From assembly GCF_027887165.1 (NCBI RefSeq), contig NC_077233.1, positions 182,217,114-182,281,113 on the forward strand: a stretch of 64,000 nt of DNA, given 5' to 3'. The DNA is from Monodelphis domestica. Its lineage: Eukaryota > Chordata > Mammalia > Didelphimorphia > Didelphidae. The position numbers and the translations under genes were made by a program. This document shows positions 1 through 12,099 of the stretch, piece after piece (position 1 is the stretch's first letter; the number at the start of each line of letters is the position of its first letter). The notes beneath the pieces are model-generated. The model searched no databases. It was given only the letters and a program-made list of their open reading frames with translations, and was not told where the DNA came from.

Positions 1-660
1 ATCCAGCCACAGCACTGCTGGGTTTGTACCCCAAAGAGATAATAAGGAAAAAGACTTGTACAAGAATATTCATAGCTGCACTCTTTGTGGTGGCCAAAAA
101 CTGGAAAACGAGGGGATGCCCTTCAATTGGGGAATAGCTGAACAAATTATGGTATATGTTGGTGATGGAATACTATTGTGCTCAAAGGAATAATAAAGTG
201 GAGGAATTCCATGTGAACTAGAAAGACCTCCAGGAATTGATGCGGAGGGAAAGGAGCAGAACCAGAAGAACATTGTACACAGAGACTGATACACTGTGGT
301 TTAATCAAATGTAATGGGCTTCTCCATTAGTGGCAATGCAGTGATCTAAACAACTTGGAAGGATCTACGAGGAAAAACAGTGTCCACATTCAGAGGAAAA
401 ACTGTGAGAGTAGAAACACAGAAGAAAAACAACTGCTTGAATACACGGGTCAAGGGGATATGGCCAGGGATGTAGACTCTCAATGAACACCCTAGTGCAA
501 ACATCAACAGCATGGAAATAGATCCTGATCAAGAACACATGTAATACCCAATGAAATTGTGCATCAGCTGTGGAAAGGGTGGGTGGAGGGGAGGGAGGGA
601 AATAATGTGATTGTTGTAACCAAGAAATAATGTTCTAAATTGCCTAAATAAATTAATTTT
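1..660 (+). mobile_element. L1 3' end (C-terminal ORF2 remnant and 3' UTR)
   Basis: The left end is cut by the window. Bases 1-300 are the decayed C-terminal part of L1 ORF2 (cues: CTGGGTTTGTACCCCAAAGA; ATTCATAGCTGCACTCTTTG; GGAATACTATTGTGCTCAA). A 3' UTR follows, ending in AAATAAATTAATTT and an A/T-rich tail near 660. It is closely similar to the copy at 50886-51659, so both come from one marsupial L1 subfamily. Confidence 0.85.
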
Positions 661-1439
661 TTTAAAAAACTACCCACCTTGCATACACTGAGTCCTGACT
701 TAGATCTTTCATATTATTATAAGGCAAAAATACAGTTTTTTAAATTCCATTTTATTTTATGGTATGGATGCTCATTAATCTAGTTCTCATTTACTTGATT
801 AAATCAGTGGAACACATTCTTATCCCTGTAACTTTCAGGTGACTTAGCTGGTATATTTGAGGTTTTTTGTTTGTTTTATTTTATCCTGGATATATAAAGC
901 TATCGATACTGACTGATTTCAAATGCAACCCACTCTTGCTGGCTAAGATTTTCCTAATTTGGAGAAGGCAAGACAGATCAGGAGGCTTTCAGTTATTTTG
1001 TACCAATAAAACATAGAAGTAAAGAAAACAGTGTTTTGATGTCAAAAAGTGCCGTTCAGAGAAACATTCACAAAGCTATCAAAACATCACTCAAATTTGA
1101 CAATAACTATGGGAAAGGGAAGGAGAGAGAAAGAAGACTGAAGTTCTAATCTCTACTTTTAGTCTTCTTTTTTAACTCTTCCACTCTACATGTCACCACA
1201 CCAATCATGGGAGAACGCTTCATAAATGACTTCTGTATCTCTACATCTGAAAGAGGAAGTATTATGTACTAGAAAGACCTTTGGAGTGGGAGGTAAGAAC
1301 CCCAAATGTTAGTCCCAGTCCTGGCCCTAGTTAGTTGTATAATTCCGGACATGTCACTTCTTATCTCTGAGTTTTAGCTCTAAACGATTAAAAGATAACA
1401 GTTGGAGAAACTAGAAAGTAAGAGGTAGAAAGAAGGGGA

Positions 1440-1862
1440 AGGTAAATTCGAATCTTTGATCTAGAAAGGACCATTGAGTGTAACACTTCCATTTTACAAA
1501 TGAGGAGACAAAATCCCACTGAGGCAAGTGATTTACCAAAGGTCCTATAAGTAATAGTCATTGGACACTCAGAGATGCATTCAAAACTAAGTTCTCAGAC
1601 TCCAATACCAATGTTCTTTCCACTGCACTATGTTGCTTCCTATGAGTTTATTGGGTCCTAATATTTCATTTAGTTTATTGGATCCCTTGAAGTGCTTTAA
1701 GGCATCATTATCAGAGTCCTAGGTTCAAATCTGACCTCAGATACTTCTTAGCTGAGTGACCCTAGACAAGTCATAACCCCCATTGCCTAGCCCTTACTGC
1801 TCTTCTGCCTTGGAACCAATAACCAGCATTGATCCCAAGATGAAAGGTAAGGTGCTTTTTTA
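1440..1862 (+). mobile_element. MIR-type remnant followed by a CORE-SINE
   Basis: 1440-1640 carries the MIR-like run TTTTACAAATGAGGAGACA with downstream ACTGAGGCAAGTGATTTACC. 1690-1862 is a tRNA-derived marsupial SINE (GTTCAAATCTGACCTCAGA, GTGACCCTAGACAAGTCA, then CTCTTCTGCCTTGGAACCAA and a short A/T tail). tRNA-type B-box sequence is present, but this is not a tRNA gene. Confidence 0.7.
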
Positions 1863-2479
1863 AAACATTATTCTAAAGAATGCATAAATTTCACTATTGC
1901 CCAAAGAAACCATGACTCAAAAAAGGTAAAGAACTCCTATAAAATCTAAAAGAGCAATTTTTCTTCCAATAGCCAAGCCAGACACTATAATAGGGCAAGG
2001 GATCATGATGTGATGCTGTTACAAAATCCTTAATTTGCCTTTCCTTCTCCAGGAGAAATAAATATTCCAAAACTATTTGGTATGCACATTATAACAACAG
2101 AAGTCAATCTAAAGATTACCACCAAAGGACTCTCTTAACTGTCTCCCAGCAAATCCTAAAAATCAAGTTCCCCAAAATTATCCTATGCTAAGAAATGATA
2201 GCATCTTAAATATATTGATACAGATACAATAGTCTAGCAATACCTGGGGACTATTGTTTTGTCTTTGTGTCTCCAGTGTTTAGCCCAAAGCCTTTTGATG
2301 TGGTAGATACTCAATAACTTCAACAAAATCGTATTCTTTGAAATCAGCACTGGCCATTAAAAAACAACTTTTCAGTGTAGACACTTTCATAAATTTGTGT
2401 ACATGCTTAAATACTAGGAAATGGACCAACATAATTCATTAAAATAGTTAATATTCAAAAATAATAATAACTCATATTT

Positions 2480-2700
2480 CTAGATTACTTAACAAAGTGC
2501 CTTTTTCATAACTTGCAAAAGATATTATAAATATTATACCCATTTAACAGATGAAAAAAATTGAAGCTCAGAGATGGTAAGTGATTTTCTTCCAGATCAT
2601 TCATATAGGCAATAAGGGGCAGAGTAAGGGGCCTACAAACCAGGACTCAGATTTCAGTTTTCTTTCCAATACACTAGCATGTCTCTTAAGTGTATGATTT
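2480..2700 (+). mobile_element. MIR remnant
   Basis: Diverged MIR signature: CCATTTAACAGATG followed by GAAGCTCAGAGATGGTAAGT and a degenerate tail. Boundaries are approximate. Confidence 0.6.
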
Positions 2701-3060
2701 ACATATCAATTTCACACAATAAAGAATGCCTTTTCACATTTAGAGTGTGCTGTCATTGAACAATTATTAATAGGAATTGTACATATAAATCTATTTCCAC
2801 TGGAAGAAAGACTCATGCTAACCTACCTCCTATCCAACTGGAATTCCTTAATATTACACCTTATCCCACAATGCCACCTGTTCTATCCCAGTAGCAATAC
2901 ATCTCATTGCCAATTTCATTTTGGCTGAATATTTCTAGTCTACTATCTCCACATCCTCTTTAGGAACCTTTCATTTGGAAAATCCTTGTGAACCATATGG
3001 AAGAAGATATTGATTGAAGCATATAGAAAATTGGTTTAGCAGGGTGTGGTGTCTCTAGAC

Positions 3061-3277
3061 CTGTGTTGGCAAACCTATGACTGACACATATGCTGAAGGG
3101 GGCTGCACCCCTCCCCCTCTCCACAGTTCCTGAGGACATTTCCCACATGCTCTGTCCCACTGCCCAACAGCACAATGAGAGTGCTTCCTCCTTCCCCTGT
3201 CTGGGATAAGGAGGCGGCTCACATGCAGCAGGAGAGGTAGTTTGGGCACTTGTTCTCTAAAAGTTTTGCCATCACTG
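3061..3277. mobile_element. Nonautonomous hAT-type DNA transposon, copy 1
   Basis: The ends are inverted relatives of each other (CTGTGTTGGCAAACCT at left, AAGTTTTGCCATCACTG at right). They are flanked by an 8-bp near-perfect target duplication (CTCTAGAC at 3053-3060, CACTAGAC at 3278-3285), as expected for hAT elements. The interior is GC-rich and noncoding. It is shorter than the related copy at 38832-39278, so it is an internal-deletion form. Confidence 0.75.
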
Positions 3278-3468
3278 CACTAGACTATAATTTCTGTTCC
3301 TGGTAAAGGCTGAGGCTGATGTACTGCTTAAGCTTATATTCAGGGATTCTAAATTGCAGTAAGTCTAAAGCTAATCAGGTAAAGTCTAGCACCAATGTGG
3401 CAAGACCTAGAAAGTGGGGGGAGGGGAGGCCACCAGTCCTAAGAAGATGTGAATTGATCAATTCAAGA

Positions 3469-3710
3469 GCAGCTAGATGCCACAATGGATAGAGAGCTGA
3501 GCCTAGACTTAGAAAGACCTGAGTTCAAATCCAACTTTGGACATTAGCTATGTGACCCTGGACAAGAGTCTTAACCCTGTTTACTTCAGTTTCTTCATCT
3601 GTAAAATGAGCTGGAGAAGGAAAGAGCAAACCATTCCAGTATCTTTGCCAAGAAAATTCCACATGGGAACCCAAAGAGTTTGAAATGACTGAACAACTAC
3701 AACAAAAAAG
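3469..3710 (+). mobile_element. Mar-1-type SINE
   Basis: A tRNA-derived head (GCAGCTAGATGCCACAATGG) is followed by AGTTCAAATCC and GTGACCCTGGACAAG. The marsupial 3' part GAGCTGGAGAAGGAAAGAGC and CTTTGCCAAGAAAATTCC ends in GACTGAACAACTACAACAAA. Length and layout match the full element. Confidence 0.85.
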
Positions 3711-3762
3711 CTCCCATGTCCAACACCAATGGTGTTTGGCTCAAGAAAAGAAGGAAGGAGAT

Positions 3763-3987
3763 GGGAGGAAGGGAGGAAGGAAGGAAGGAAGGAAGGAAGG
3801 AAGGAAGGAAGGAAGGAAGGAAGGAAGGAAGGAAGGAAGGAAGGAAGGAAGGAAGGAAGGAAGGAAGGAAGGAAGGAAGGAAGGAAGGGAGGGAGGGAGG
3901 AAGGAAGGGAGGGAGGGAGGAAAGAAGGGAGGGAGGGAGGGAGGAGGGAGGGAGGGAGGGAGGAAGGAAGGGAGGGAGGGAAAGAAA
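3763..3987 (+). repeat. 225-nt homopurine (GGAA)n/(GGGA)n tract
   Basis: Every base on the plus strand is A or G. The first half is nearly perfect GGAA and the second half drifts to GGGA. The overlapping frames encoding Gly-Arg-Lys-Glu repeats in three phases are artefacts. GGAA arrays can bind ETS factors and homopurine tracts can form triplexes. Confidence 0.97.
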
Positions 3988-4299
3988 CCAGCTTAAAACA
4001 AGTTCTTTGTCCTTCTTTGTGTTTATTTAGGGGAAGGTAATAAAAGTCAGAGCAGTTTCCACTAAAATCAGGAATTTAAATGAAAAGTAATTTTAAAATA
4101 AAATTCAGTAAGGAGCCACTTATAAACCTGTAATGGGAACATACTACCAAAGTGAAATGTAGAGAAGCAAGAGACACTTTAATCAGTAATAATTACTGTT
4201 TACATGGTGTGGCTCAAACACGATTTCAAGAAGCTCAGCAGTTATTCTAAACATTGTTCTCAGTAGACATGCTTCCAGCTAGAAATAGCTACATGAGTA

Positions 4300-4385
4300 A
4301 ATATGCCAGCTGACCTACATATATATGTATATAAATATACATATACATATACACCTATATATTATATATACATATATATGTTTGC
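4300..4385. repeat. TA/TACA-rich low-complexity tract
   Basis: Degenerate ATAT/ACAT microsatellite; similar tracts occur at 5395-5445, 32980-33085 and 50150-50405. No other content was seen. Confidence 0.85.
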
Positions 4386-4774
4386 TACATTTCAAATATT
4401 GTCTGCCCTTCAAGATGATGTAAGTCCACTGAGAATTTGAGGTGATGAGTCAGGGACCATAAATTTCCTCCTCTATGCCAAGAAAATTTATATGGATTAC
4501 TCACACAATGGTGAAAGTGAGGATGTTAGTTTTCAGACAAATCTCAAAGACCTAAAACATTCAGGGCTTGGTGTTATAGGAAGATCTCATGGTTTAAATA
4601 AAAGACAAAATAAAGAAAAATGAACTGAGAATCCTAGAATGCCATTTTTGGCATTAGGAACTTTGCGATTATTCTGTCCAACCTCATAAATGATTACATT
4701 ACAGTGTCCCTGACAGATGGATGGCTAGTTACTACTTGAGCATTTGTAGTGATGGGAGTTCAGTATCTTACCCT

Positions 4775-4925
4775 TAATCAAATAGCATTTATTAAGTACC
4801 TAACAAGTGCTAAATGCTGTACTAGGGATTAAACATAGGAAGACAAAAATGAAACTGTGCCTACCTTCAGGAAGCCTTCATTCTATCAGGGTAAGTATAT
4901 GCATATCTATACAATAAATACAAAG
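4775..4925 (+). mobile_element. Ancient dispersed repeat, 5' segment (family unnamed)
   Basis: The motif order 'catttattaagtacctaac...gctgtactagggat...ccttcattctatcaggg' is the start of a long mammal-wide repeat, also seen more fully at 57230-57960. I cannot name the family with confidence. Confidence 0.5.
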
Positions 4926-5809
4926 AAGCCCATCCCCCTATCAAAAATCTCCAATTATTTATAAAAGTTATTTAGATTACTCCAAAACCCCCTGCTTCTT
5001 TATAATTTCCATCCATTTCCAAAACAGAGAAAAATCTAATCCCTCTTCTAAAGGGCAGTTCTTCGGATATTTTCAGGCACTTTTCATAGATCTTCTCTTT
5101 TCTGCATTTAACCCTTGTAATTCCTACAACTTGTCCTTGTGTGATAAATGTTCCACCATTCTATATTGGAATATCTGTTTTGGGGTTTGTTTGTTACCAT
5201 TTTGGTTTCCTTTTTCTAGATATGCTCCAGGAAAAATGCATTATAACAACACAATGCTCAAGTTGTAGACAAAAGCATTGTTTGTTGGTTTTTTAATTTG
5301 ACCCAATACATCACAATATTTACTCAGATTAATCTTGTAGCCAAATACAACCTCCATCTTATAACTTTGTGATTAATTAGGAAAACAAAAACCTAAACAT
5401 ATATATAATATGTGTATATGTATACATATATATACATATTCATTAAATTTTATCATGTGGCTTTGGTTCATACTTTCAGTCAATTAAGATACTTTTCCAA
5501 CTTGGTTCCATCAAGAAAGAGATCAGGTCAATTGCTTAAACCAACCAAGTGTCAAGAGACTTTCAGATCTTAAAACCTATATTTGAACTTCTTGGTTTTG
5601 TAACATTAAGTAGAAATGGCAGAATGGTGTAAGAGAAAATATCTTGGAGAAAGCATCAGCAGACCACCCTTTTGGGGCTGAATTTCCTAATCTGTAAAAT
5701 GGGTGGGGGAAGCAGGTCTTCATGCCATACATATTTACTTAGCCGGCAAGTGTTTAAGGGTTAAAATGAGATTGATATATGGGAATGTGTTCAAAAAATG
5801 TCTAAGTGT

Positions 5810-6130
5810 TTAACCATCTCCCTTGCTTTGACCATCCAACCAGTTACTAAGTTTTTCCTCCATGATACCTCTTGTTTCCATCCCCTTCTCTCTATTCCCA
5901 TTGCTACCAGCCCGAATTACTCTGCTCCTAGATTTCCACATTCCCTAACTAATGATTGTTCACACTTGTACTCTCCTTCCCCTATTCTCAATTCATCTTT
6001 TATACCACAACCACAACTAAAATAATCTTCCTTATGAATAGATCTAATCATGTCAATCCTCACCTCAACCATCTTCAATGCCTCCCTATTGCATATTGAA
6101 TAACGTTCAAAAGCCTCTGCTAGGCATTTG
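5810..6130 (+). mobile_element. L2 LINE remnant
   Basis: Cues are the L2-type ACTAAAATAATCTTCC, ATCATGTCAATCCTCACCTC, TTCAATGCCTCCCTATTGC and CTAGGCATTTGAGACACC in that order. It is strongly diverged and has no intact frame. Another L2 part lies at about 6720-7020 (CCATGAAACCTTCCTTGATC). Confidence 0.6.
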
Positions 6131-6189
6131 AGACACCACTGTACCTTTTTTTTTTTAACACATATTACTTTCATCCATGTTCTGTACTG

Positions 6190-6715
6190 TGGCACTGTAG
6201 ACAGAACACTGGGACCTGAAATCAGAAGACCAGAGTTCAAACCTGGCATCAGAATCAGACACCTATTATGAACTCTGTGCCCCTGTTGCTGTTGAGTTGG
6301 TCCATTAGTGTGAATCTTCATTAGTCTGACTCACAGTAACCCCATTTGAGGGGTAATGAAGGAAAATGATTTGCCATTTCCTTCTCCAATTCATTTTACA
6401 GATGAGGAAACTGAGACAAGCAAGTTAAGCCACTTGCTCAGGGTCAGACAACTAGTAAATATCTGAGTCATACTTTGAACTCAGGTGTTCCTGACTCTAG
6501 GACTGATGCCCTATCCATTGTGCCACATCCTGTGTCCCTGGGCAAGTCAGAATCTGATGATCTCATCTTCAACTGTAAAATGGAGGTAATAATAGCACCT
6601 ACCTCAAAGAGTTGTTGTTTTAATGGTCAAATGAGATAATATGGGGAAAGGGGGCACATATTTAGCCCAGCCCTTGATACATAGTAGGTTCTATATAAAT
6701 GCTTATTCCCTCCCC
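6190..6715 (+). mobile_element. CORE-SINE interrupted by an opposite-strand Mar-1 SINE
   Basis: The outer SINE runs 6190-6285 (ACAGAACACTGGGACCTGAA, AGTTCAAACCTGGC) and resumes at 6530 (TGTGTCCCTGGGCAAGTCA ... GAGATAATATGGGGA). The two halves join exactly at the tRNA-like GTGNCCCTG block. The inner element is listed separately. Confidence 0.82.
6286..6529 (-). mobile_element. Mar-1-type SINE nested in another SINE
   Basis: In reverse orientation it shows GGTAATGAAGGAAAATGATT, CCATTTCCTTCTCC, AACTCAGG and a head ending CACAATGGATAGGGC when read on the minus strand. The flanking direct repeats CTGTGCCCCTG (6275-6285) and CTGTGTCCCTG (6530-6540) differ at one of 11 positions. They are the target duplication. 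Confidence 0.82.
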
Positions 6716-7226
6716 TTTCCCCAGGCCACCCTCTATTGCCTGGTGGAACTCATGAATTTCCTGTTTCCTGAACATGAAATGAATTCTCAGATTTTCATTT
6801 TTGTTCACACACTATCCTATGATAGAAGTGCCTTTCTCTACCCTTTCTGCTCATCACCTATTAGATCATATGGTCTTTAAAGACCAATTCAAAAGGGGAC
6901 CTCCTCCATGAAACCTTCCTTGATCACCTAATATTTTCAAATAGTACTATGTTTTATACCTCTCTAATATTCTTATCTGTTACTATTTTAAATGTTGTTA
7001 TACTTGATTTATATTTATTATTATACAGCATGCATGAGGATAGAAGGCTGGCTTCTGAGACATAAAGACTTTGAATGCCTCTGCCACATATTTGTGAGAA
7101 CCTGAGTAAGTCATTTATTCTCTTAGCATTCCAAGGGTATCTTCTAGGTTGAAGAGGATTAGCTCTTCATCAGAAGCTCCTCACCTTCATGAAACCACAA
7201 ATCCACTTTTTAAATTGCCCTCCTGG

Positions 7227-7319
7227 GGAGGAAAGAGGGGAGGGAGAGAACATGAATCATGTAACCATGGAAAAATACTCTAAATAAATAAATTTAATTC
7301 AAAAAATAAAATGAAATAA
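7227..7319 (+). mobile_element. 93-bp L1 3' micro-insertion with perfect target duplication
   Basis: The segment is only an L1 3' UTR end (GAGGGGAGGGAGAGAACATG ... AAATAAATAAATTTAATTC and an A-rich tail). The 15-bp repeat AAATTGCCCTCCTGG occurs at 7212-7226 and again at 7320-7334 without mismatch. This is an extreme 5' truncation. Confidence 0.88.
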
Positions 7320-7384
7320 AAATTGCCCTCCTGGAATATAAATTTGAGGTCAGGGACTTGTCTCTTTTTTTATACTTGACTATA

Positions 7385-7640
7385 AAGGTAAGGCAAGAGA
7401 TAGACCTGAAATTATGAAAACATGAATTCAAATCCAGCCTCAGACACTAGCTGTGTGAGCCTGGGTAAGTCACTTAACCTTTTTCAGCCTCAGTTTTCTC
7501 ATCAGCAAAATGAGAATGATAGCATCAACTTCTCAGAGCTGTAATAAGGATAAAATGAATAAAGCATTTTGATGAATAAAAATGAATAAAATAAAGCATT
7601 TTCAAAGCTTAGAGTGTCATATAAATGCTAGTTATTAAAG
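7385..7640 (+). mobile_element. CORE-SINE
   Basis: AATTCAAATCCAGCCTCAGA, GTGTGAGCCTGGGTAAGTCA, CATCAGCAAAATGAGAATG and the tail with CATATAAATGCTAGTTATTA. A short local duplication of ATGAATAAAATAAAGCATTT-like sequence lies near its end. Confidence 0.8.
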
Positions 7641-7854
7641 TAAAGATAATATGTCATCTTTAGCTCCAATTCAAACTGATCCCTCTCTTACTTGAAATAG
7701 ATACATTTAAAGATAAAGGAAGTGCACCCCAATTCCCTAGAAATTAAAATTCTTTAGTTATCCTAGATAACATATTTGAATCTGTGGCTTTACAAGCCAT
7801 TTTGTAGTTGTGAAATATTTCCAGTTCCTTTGCCAATGAAATCACAATACTATT

Positions 7855-8030
7855 CTTAGAGTCATGGAATTTTAGGATTAGAAGGAACTTTAGATACCAT
7901 CTAGTCCAAATCCCTCATTTTGAGGATAAGGAAACTGAGCCCCACAGGAATAAAATGACACGTCTAAAGTCATAGAGATGATTAGTGGCAAATCTAAGAA
8001 TAGCACTCAGATCTCCCAGGGTTGTTTTTG
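7855..8030 (+). mobile_element. MIR-related SINE
   Basis: GGATTAGAAGGAACTTTAGA, CATCTAGTCCAAATCCCTCA and AGGATAAGGAAACTGAGCCC are the hallmark order of this common MIR-related SINE. It is followed by a (TTTTTG)n run at 8023-8047. Confidence 0.7.
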
Positions 8031-8559
8031 TTTTTGTTTTTGTTTTTCCCCACTAAACCATGGTATCTCTAGTACTTAAAAGGCATGTTAGAGAATCATA
8101 TGCATAGAGTTCAACTGATTGTTTTCCTTGTTTGATGCTTTTTTTAAGAGGCAAAATCATGCTGCACTTTAAAAAAAAGATCCCTCCCCCTGAAAATTCT
8201 CTTTGCAGAACTTTGAAGAGATTTAAAGACAGAGGCCTAGCCAGTTGGTGGTCCCTGCTCCAGCAAAGCAGACTGGAGATCTCCCAAACCAACCAGGGTA
8301 TGAGGGCTTTTCCAGATATCAATAAGAATTCCCAGAGTCAATGACTCTTGGCATTAGTGACTGTGAGGAGGGCATAGGTCATGAAGAGGAGGCTATGATG
8401 GCATCCTGTCTGCCTCACGGAGGCACTTGAAGGCAGAGTTCTTGCTAGCTAGTGGTACCTGCTCCAGCAATCATTCCACTGTTGTCTTTCTGAAGAGGAT
8501 TTATGTTGTTCCAACTAATAAGAAAATGTATATAAAGTGTCAGTTTTTTCATATGAGTC

Positions 8560-8815
8560 AGTAGAGTGTATGCTGAATTTAGAGTCAGGAAGACTTGAAT
8601 TCAAATTCTGCATCTGACATTTATTGGCTTTGTGAATCACACAAGTCACTTAACTTCTCTCAGACTCAGGTTTCTTATCTGTAAAATGGGAATAATAATA
8701 TCTACCTCAGAAGGTTTTGTAAGGATCCACTGAGATAACAACATATGCAAAGCATTTTGCAAGCCTTCATGTACTAAATAAATGCTAGTTGTTATTGTTA
8801 TCATTGTTAATGAAA
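8560..8815 (+). mobile_element. CORE-SINE
   Basis: AGTCAGGAAGACTTGAATTC, TGACATTTATTGGCTTTGTG, TTATCTGTAAAATGGG and TAAATAAATGCTAGTTGTTA in order; near full length. A shorter related copy is at about 9375-9540. Confidence 0.8.
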
Positions 8816-11800
8816 GATAACATAGCTTAAAGGGTGGAAGGCCACCTTTGAACTCAGTACAAGCTCAGTTTAAGTCCTACCTGCAATAAATACTGACTGT
8901 GTGAGCACAAACAAGTCTCTGATGATTTCATACAACTTTCTAAAACTGTTAGCTACCAACAAGTTTCTGATCTGCGCTGGGGTAGGGGATTTCAACACCA
9001 GAAGTTCGCTATACCAAAGAAATAATGAGTCTAGACCAAAAATAAAAGTGCTATATAAAGGGCAGTTATTATTCTTCTCCCACCATTCTGGCCCTATAGT
9101 TCTAGCATGTGGTGAGAACATACTGTTACTTTCATAGTACCCTACCTCCAACTCTGACATTAAAATTTTCCAAAAGGGCTTTAGAAATAAAAACTCATAA
9201 TAATGCCAAAATCCCATTTGGTGAAGAACTAACAATTGTGGTTTATTAATATGCTGCTATTTGGTCAGACTGTTTACAAAATGCCTTCTGCATTCAAGAC
9301 TGTCATTCGGATAGTTGGATTTCAAGATTCTCACTTTTCTTCCTTAGTATTTCCCATTCTGTCCCCTGGAAAGAGGACTTGGGTTCAGATCAAATCTCTG
9401 AACCTCACTCCTTTGTGACCTTGAGTACATCATTTACTTTCCCTGGGCCTCAGCTTCCTATCTGTAACACAAGAGTGTGGGGCTAGATCTGAGAATCCTT
9501 TCAGTTTTAAATTTTTGATCCTTTAATGTTCCTTAATAGTAAATTCACAGAACAGTCCTTTGAAGATGGTCAGTTATATCCCCTAGATGGAAGAAAAAAA
9601 TGAGGACAAATATATTAAATTAGTCAAAATTTATGGAGCAACTACTGTATGCAGAATTCATGCTATTCTGTGATATGTGACACGGCTAAAATCAGAGCAG
9701 ACCATTAATGGCCTTCCTCTCATCTAAACATACGTAACCCACTTTGCCTACAGGCTTTGCTTTCTCCCTGAGAGTGGTATTGAGTAGGGAGTTAAATGAC
9801 TGACCCCTATGTGTCTTTGTTATGGGCCATTTCACAACTGAATCCCCAAATTAATAAGGCTCTTCCTGCTGAGACAGGACAACCTGAGCTAAGCTCTGAA
9901 AAATCATTTCTATGACTAGCATTACCCTCTTTGTTTCTAGACTAGTTACCAGAAAGTACCCTTCAATAAGAGCAGCTATTAACAAATTACCAATTGCCAA
10001 CTAATTAGATAATATCTTAACCTCATCATCATTATCATTCCAGTAGAAAGGAATGAGGCTTATCTGAATTTCGTTCTTCCTTCTAGCATCAGCTGGATTG
10101 TCCATCCTTTCTCTTTTTCTTCCATGACCTCTCATATCATATCTCTTCCTATCTATTATTTAACCAGGTCTCTGGTCCTAAATTAGAACACAACCAATCT
10201 GGTCCAACCCTTTTTAATGTTTTTGGGGGGTCCCTTCCCTTCCCTCTCTTTCTCCACTAATCCACCAAAGATCTTTTTCCTTTCATTCTATGCCTTGGAA
10301 TTTCACGCCAAGTCTTCTCCCCTTTTCAAAGTCCAAGTTCTTAATTTTCAACCTCAAAAACTTCAAAACAGAAGAGCATTTAATTACTAAGATTTCCTCT
10401 CTCTCCCACCCATCTTTCGCATACTGCTCCAAACACGGTTGGTATTTAATAAACATTGGCTGATTGCAATTGTTTGGTTATATGGGCTTCATTATGTTTT
10501 CAGCATTTTGTTTTTCCCTTCAAATGAGTAAGAGACTAGAGGGCATGCATGCTGGATATACAACTAGTCCCAATTAATGTGAATAATGAATCTCCCAAAG
10601 TTGTCACATGTATTTGTATTCTCGTATTATTTGAAGTTATAATTTTGTAAAATACAGTAATTGATTCCAGCCCAGTAGGGAAAAGTGGTGCGAATTCAAA
10701 TAATGTGACCACTTCATGGTATTCATTATTTGCACTAATCAAGACCTAACTGTATATGTGTCAGTTTTAACTGTTAATTAAGTTAACTGCTGCTCTTATA
10801 CACCAAACCAGTTTTTTATAGCTAGTTTAGAAGTGAAAATAACTATTCTAGACAAAATTTTGGGCTTTAGCAGTGAAGCCTAGCCTAAGTAAAGATAGCT
10901 TTTCTTCAGTGTTGGAAAGATCTAAATTTGGGACATGGTCTATAACTTAGTCACTATTCTTTTATTCTGTGAGCCAGAGAAGTGAGTTTAGATTTTATAA
11001 AATTGGTTTTGTAGCCAACTTCCCAACATTCCATCTTCACAAAGAATATATAGAACTTAAGTATTCCTTTATCTTCTAAGTGAGAGAACCAATCATCACT
11101 TAGATGAAAGAATACTGTATTAAAAGACTTGTTAGGGTCTCATTTGACCTTCTTTGTGTTCAGACAATCCTAGGTTTCTCTCTGCTCAGAACCACTTAAT
11201 TGAAATGGTTGAATGTTCACCACCAATCTCTCACTTGATTTCCACCTTTTCTTTCATCTTTTTCATTCCCAGGACCTATTTTTCTATCCCCTACTTTTTT
11301 TCTCATCTAGGTACATTCTAAATATTCTCCAGTCTCCTTTTCATTCCACCAAGCTCAATCATATTTCAGTCCTTTCAAGGTCGACTATAAGTGATTCTTT
11401 TCAATGTTTCTGTCAAGTGTTTCCATTATCTTGAACTGCAATCATTTGTTTTGCTGCCCCTCTCTCAGTCTCTTCCTGAGTATCTCCTTAATTTGTTACT
11501 TCTATTCTGGTTCTCTTTCTACCTCTTAGATTTTTTATTATCCTTCTATAGACACTGCCTGGGATATTCTTCTTTCTACATTCTTTCAAGGAAGACTGAG
11601 TCTGCTCTCTTCACCAAAGATCTGCATTGCTGTTTCCCTTTGCCCTGAACCTCAGAAAAGGGCAAAACAAATTTGAAAGTCCCACAAGTTATAAAGACAA
11701 TATTCAACTATCCTCTGGAGGGTAGCCCACCCTGAACATCAACCTATAAAATGTTATAAATGAATATTTAATGTTTTGCTGCAGTGAATTAAAAACAGTC

Positions 11801-12099
11801 CTCTAGTGGCCTAGAAGAATTAATATAGTTCCCAAACGTATTGTAGGCAGTTGCTGAGGCAAAGGGAGACTATGGCTTGATATATGTCAAAGTGCTTTGA
11901 TAGTATCAGGGGGGGAAAAGTACTATATACATTGCAAAGGGTTATTTTATTACATCCCCTACTGTCTAAGGAAATCTGCACAGAAAGAGATCACTGTTGG
12001 AAACAAGTATATTAATCTTTCTCTGATTTATTCCATGTCCCACAAGTTCCCTGTTCCCAATGGAGTGGTATATGAATTCAGATAACTGTAATAGCTCAC

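Noticed and set aside
3685..4040. Three overlapping frames encoding Gly-Arg-Lys-Glu repeats
   Set aside because: They are translations of the GGAA microsatellite in three phases.
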